From: Cryptomeria japonica
Lineage: Eukaryota; Streptophyta; Pinopsida; Cupressales; Cupressaceae
Length of the DNA: 64,000 nt
Assembly: GCF_030272615.1 (NCBI RefSeq)
Contig: NC_081406.1
Span: forward strand, 476,002,900-476,066,899
Direction: 5' to 3'
Notes under the pieces: model-generated
Told to the model about the DNA's origin: nothing
Seen by the model: the letters and a program-made list of their open reading frames with translations, nothing else
Database searches by the model: none
Part shown: one piece after another, positions 59,884 to 64,000 of the stretch
How positions within the stretch are numbered: the stretch's first letter is position 1
How the letters are laid out: every line of letters begins with the position of its first letter
Program-made: the position numbers and the translations under genes

Positions 59884-61110
59884 TTACAATTTGTAGAGCT
59901 TGAGATCCTGTCCATTATAAGATAGGGGAAGAATAGTACCATCCATATACGCGAGCTTGAAAGAATTCGGCCCCTTCACCTCATGAATTTGAAACAAACC
60001 TTTCCATAAGGACTCAAATTTTCCATGTGCTCCTCTCGACTCCCTTCTTTTGTCCCAGAGTAGAACTTGATCTCCCTGCATAAATTTCCTCGGCCTGGCT
60101 TTATGGTCAAAAATATGTTTAACCCATTGCTGATGTTCTGTAATGTGGTCAACCAACTTTTCCCTTTCCTCTTCTATTCTAGCCATATGCATAATCCTCC
60201 TTTCCAGTGCATTTTGAAAATGTGAATCTTCAATAACTGTCTATAACTTGGAAGCTGCCAATTTGACAGGAAGTGAGAGCTGAGCCCCAACACCATACAC
60301 TAGTTCAAAAGGTGACATACCAATTGCTCATTTTGGTGATGTCTTGTCTACCCACAGGGCCTCATATAGCCTTTTATGCCAATCCTTAGCATTTATGCTG
60401 ACCAATTTCTTCATGATATTTATCAGATTTTTGTTACTAGATTCTGCCTGACCATTACCTTGTGGATAATAGTCAGAGTAATGCACCAAGAAAATATCGT
60501 GATCATAACAAAACATGGATATTTCTGTAGAAGAAAAACTTGCAGCATTGTCAGTCACTATCTTCAAAGGTACCCCAAAACGAACCAGAATATTTTCCTT
60601 TAAGAACTCACATATTACTTCTGAGGTCATTCTCCTAATAGGCATTGCTTCTACCCACTTAGTAAAGTAATCTGTAGCCATGAGAATATGTGTATGTCCA
60701 GCGCTAGAAGAAGGTGTCAGTGGACCAATGAAATCTAGTCCCCATTGCTTGAAAGGTTCTTCCACAACTACTGGCTTGAGAGGTAAAGCAGCTAGTTGTG
60801 GTTTCCCTGTAAAGAATTTACATTTATCACACTTTGCAACCCAAACATAAGCATATTTAAACATATTGGGCCAATAATAGAAACTTCTTAATATTTTGTA
60901 TGCGGTGACTATAGAGGAGAAATGACCTCCACAAGCATCATCATGAAATGACTTTAGCAAGGACTCACACTGTGCTTTATCCACACACCTCAGGAAGGTT
61001 CCATCCAATCCTTTCTTATATAATATGTCACCAAAAATAACATATTTAGCCGCTTTTAATTTTAGGTTTCTCTTTTCTCTGGGGGGACAAATGTGTAGGA
61101 CATTCTCCAT
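59884..61110 (-). pseudogene. Integrase of element F
   Basis: The zinc-binding part HDDACGGHFSS ... KCDKCKFF (about 60955-60825) is complete. The core shows all three acidic residues in their blocks: WGLDFIGPL, IVTDNAASF and GQAESSNKNL (about 60745, 60555 and 60450). After a stop near 60328 the frame continues with IGMSPFELVYG, and after another stop near 60238 with a C-terminal segment: QGDQVLLWDKRRESRG ... GKFESLWKGLFQI ... PLSYNGQDLKLYKL, ending at 59884. A frameshift at a G-run near 61085 separates it from RNase H. The active site looks intact but the frame is not. Confidence 0.88.
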
Positions 61111-61267
61111 ATGTCAGGAAAAAGGCTACGTCAGTGAACCATTCATCCTGAAGGCTAACAAAAAGAGCTAAAGGCAAGCTTTCTTCTTCTTCTTCTTTAT
61201 TTTCTTCCATTAGACGACACAATCCCTATCCACAAACTAACTTCATTGGCCTGATATCCAAGTCAAA

Positions 61268-62908
61268 TTATTGAACCTTTGAAACCCAAGTTGCTCTATT
61301 ATTCATTCCCACCTCTTGTTGAGTCAAGATACTTTTAACAGCAGAATTAGGCACAAAAACAATTGAATGAGAATGCAATATGTAATACCTAAAATGTTTA
61401 ATAGCTTTAACAACTATGAAAGCCTGCTTCTCATTCAATGAATAGTTTAATTCATTCTTTTTAAGCGGAATGCTCATAAACGCAATAGGAAACTCCTCAC
61501 CAAGTTCATTCTTTTGTAGGAGAATACCGGACATTGTGTGTTCTGAAGCATTACAGTAGATGATAAAACTTTTCTTGAAGTTAGGATTAATTAATGTTGG
61601 AGCATGAGTGATGGCCTTTTTAACTTCTTCAAAAGCTTTCCTTGCATCCTCTTTCCATTTAAAGATCTATTTCTCACTCATCATTCCTACAATATGCTTA
61701 GTGATTTCAGCAAAATCTGGCACAAATCTCCTAAGAAAGCTCACTTGACCAAAGAATGATTTGACACCACTCTTGTCTGACGACAAACTTAACTATTGAA
61801 TAGCTTTAACACGATCATGATCAATCTTGATACCATCTTGCGAAACTATATTTCCTAAAAGCTTTCCTTCAGTAACACAAAAAACTGATTTCTTTGGATT
61901 AAGGGAAATACCATGATCTCGGCACCTTTGCAACACAGTTTCTAAATCCTTGAAATGATCTTCCCTTTTTTTTGAGAAAACTGTCAAATCATCTAGATAC
62001 ACAACAATGATTTTACCAATCAGATCACCAAAAGAAAGGTTCATTGCCCTTTGGAAAGTAGCTCCAGTGTTTATTAGATCGAAAGGCATGCGGTTATGGG
62101 CAAAAGTTCCCCATGGTGTTGTAAAGGTGGTTTTGTGTTGATCTTATTTTGCCATGCTTACCTGATTATATCCAGAGAAACCATCAAGCATCGACATCAT
62201 TTCAGATCAAGTAATAGCTTGGAGAATGTGATCCATTGCAGGTAAAGGATAGTTATCTTTTAAGCTAGCCTGATTCAGATTCTAGAAATCAACACAAATT
62301 CTTATCTCTCCGTTTTTCTTGCGAACCAGAACAATGTTAGCCACCCATGTTGAATGATGAATTGGATAGATTATCCTTGCCTGAAGCATTTTATCTATTT
62401 CTCTAAAAATTGCATCTGCAACTTTTGGGTTATAATTCCTTAATTTCTGCCTGAAAGGAGTCGCTTCTAGTTTTAGGGGAATATGATGCTGAAATTGACC
62501 ATCTCTGAAATCTTTCAAATCTTCATAGGACCAGGCAAAAACATCAAGAAACTTTCTCAATAGTTCAATGTACAAATGTCTTTCTTTTGGAGTGCAACAT
62601 TTACCCAAATTAACCATTTTTGGATTCTTTTCCTCACCAATATTAATCTTCTCATATTCACCTGATGTATAAGCATCGTGGGAATCAGTTCTTCTTACAG
62701 ACTTGTCATTGCGATCGAACAGGCTCTCTAAAGTCACCAATCCTTTTGGAATTCGATTTCCTTTGAGCTGAACTACTCCCTCTCTGAAGCTTCCCTTCTC
62801 ATCTGGACAAAATTCATTACATTGGTTTTCTGAACCTTCAAAATAAGAAGAAGCAAACATAGCGGCATTTTGTAAGAACTTATCAATATGCTTATCATCT
62901 TCAAACAC
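61268..62908 (-). pseudogene. RT and RNase H of element F
   Basis: One frame with about eight stops. A linker with LKGNRIPKGLVTLESLFDR and CCTPKERHLYIELLRKF leads to FAWSYEDLKDF. RT follows: IYPIHHSTWVANIVLVRKKN, then EIRICVDF (TAG at 62284-62282), DGFSGYNQV, RMPFDLINTGATFQRAM and the intact catalytic box VVYLDDLTVFS (about 62015-61985). RNase H: FFGQVSFLRRFVPDF, then SGILLQKNELGEEFPIAFMS (61534 on) and ELNYSLNEKQAF. It ends near 61150, where a frameshift starts the integrase frame. Confidence 0.88.
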
Positions 62909-62944
62909 TTGCTAGAAATCTGAATTATCAGGGATGTTTGGGCA

Positions 62945-63400
62945 CTAGACTACTTCAATTCTGTAAACATCTATACCAAAATCCGAATGTGGAAGTAGTA
63001 ATGATGCCGATACCACTAGAGAATCTGCATGAGAATTTTGACTTCTAGGAATAGCTTCTATTGAAAATGCATCAAAATACTCAATTTCATCCCAAATTCT
63101 ATTTCTATAATGCTTAAGCCTCTCATTTTTCACAAAATAACGATTACGTACCTGATTAACAATCAATTCTGCATCACCTTTTGCACACAATAGTTTAATC
63201 CCTTTCTTCTTGGCTTGCTCAATTCCTAGCAACAATGCCTCATATTATGCGGTAATATTTGTATTTTTAAACTCCAACTTAAATGACAAAGGAAAATTCT
63301 CACCCTGTGGAGAAATAAGCACCACTCTAGCACCGGATCCAACTCCCGTCAAATTCCATTGTCCACAACCCTGCAGTGTGTTCATCCACATCCTCTAACA
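62945..63400 (-). pseudogene. Archaeal-type RNase H of element F, upstream of RT
   Basis: WTMEFDGS (about 63363-63340) carries the first Asp. A frameshift follows, then GSGARVVLISPQGENF, ITAYYEALLLGIEQAKK (Glu), AKGDAELIVNQV (Asp) and RSQNSHADSL (Asp; about 63040-63010). All four catalytic acidic residues are present. The domain sits between protease and RT, while in element E the equivalent domain sits between RNase H and integrase. It would act on RNA:DNA hybrid during cDNA synthesis. Confidence 0.82.
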
Positions 63401-63509
63401 TATTTTTAGTCTCCTCAAAGAAAAGAAAATAGTTACCAAATTCACATTCCTGATACAATATTTGTGATTTTGGATCCTCTGAAGGAAACACTGTAAATTT
63501 GGATTTTGG

Positions 63510-63938
63510 TTATGGTATGAGAGTGATCTTTTGTCTTCCTATAGGAATCATTGCCTTAGACCAATCCATTTTAGTCTCACCACCTAGGTCTTTACAAAAA
63601 GTTCTACTCAGCAACATTTCGTAACTTGCCGGAATATCAACAACCAATATTGTGAGCTTTACTCTTTTATAGGGATGAATTGCTAAAGCCACATGAGCAT
63701 CTTTAATCTGACCAAGTAAAGGAATTTGTTTAGAATCCATTGAGAAGAATTTGCCAAAATTTTTAGTAAGTGTGAGGCCTAATTCTTTGGCCACTGTGGA
63801 AGGCATTATATTATCCGAAGCTCCCGAATCAATAATACAGTTATTAAGTTTATAACCATTGATAAATAGGGAGACATAGAAAGGCTCAGGTTTCTGGTCA
63901 AGCTCATGTGATGGTCCTAAAGATTCATTCACTGACAT
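63510..63938 (-). pseudogene. Protease of element F
   Basis: The frame is open on both sides of NNCIIDSGASDNIMP (active site DSG, near 63830) and reads on through KQIPLLGQIKDAHVAL to SYEMLLSRTFCKDLGG (the LLGR block with Ser). It ends at TAA just after KITLIP (63510). Gag should lie upstream, beyond the window edge; the frame stops being readable near 63940. Confidence 0.8.
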
Positions 63939-64000
63939 TTTTGATGTAAAAGCATTCGTTTGTTCTGTTAACTAGGCTTCAGTATTGAATGGTAAGGACT

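Larger units (their letters stand above)
49465..64000 (-). mobile_element. Element F: large Ty3/gypsy element with extra ORF, 5' end outside window
   Basis: Minus-strand order: protease, archaeal-type RNase H, RT, RNase H, integrase, a 1.1-kb spacer, then a long extra ORF with a six-copy tandem array, ending near a polypurine-like tract. Gag and the 5' LTR would lie beyond 64000. At 14.5 kb without its gag it is a giant element, like the Ogre/Tat class. The extra ORF could also be a separate insertion, as no 5' LTR is available to prove the unit. Confidence 0.65.

Overview
The window looks like transposon-dense intergenic DNA from a seed plant with a large genome. A gymnosperm is plausible, but the sequence does not prove it. 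The DNA is AT-rich and has plant-type Ty3/gypsy elements of Tat and chromovirus type, a plant L1-like LINE, Copia-type LTRs and a plant mobile domain (PMD) pseudogene. I see no intact host gene, tRNA, rRNA or CRISPR array. Nearly every coding stretch is broken by in-frame stops or frameshifts. Several stops are Trp codons turned to TAG or TGA, as expected when methylated cytosines decay.

Layout, left to right. 1-595: unassigned. 596-9295: element A (+), a complete LTR element with 1659-bp LTRs and one long gag/protease/G-patch ORF but no RT or integrase, so non-autonomous. 9296-11290: broken coiled-coil coding remnant (-). 11300-13560: LINE remnant (-). 13609-17150: element B (+), an older, 3'-truncated relative of A. 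18300-21567: element C (+), another gag-only remnant, cut by a minus-strand Copia-like LTR (21568-22402) with a coiled-coil 3' internal region (to about 23440). 24600-25800: unassigned and low-complexity DNA. 25810-33000: a diverged repeat region split by element D (26567-32806, +), a chromovirus with initiator-Met PBS, gag, PR, RT, RH, IN and chromodomain. 35319-37701: TATA box and two-exon PMD pseudogene (+). 37920-39360: a solo LTR. 40401-48223: element E (-), a Tat-type gag-PR-G-patch-RT-RH-aRH-IN. About 49460 to beyond 64000: element F (-), with PR, an archaeal-type RNase H upstream of RT, then RH and IN, then a long extra ORF (58777 to 49643). The 3' part of that ORF is amplified into six 1196-bp tandem copies (50175-57346).

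How the parts relate. A, B and C carry gag/protease-type proteins without polymerase and would need enzymes from an autonomous Tat relative such as E, with which A shares the protease and G-patch layout. D, E and F once encoded full replication machinery. D has lost the catalytic Glu of integrase to a stop, and E has substitutions at an RT Asp and an integrase Asp. F keeps the catalytic motifs but carries frameshifts and stops. The two least expected structures are the six-copy array and the coiled-coil extra ORF, which has counterparts in layout at 9.5-11.2 kb and 22.4-23.4 kb.
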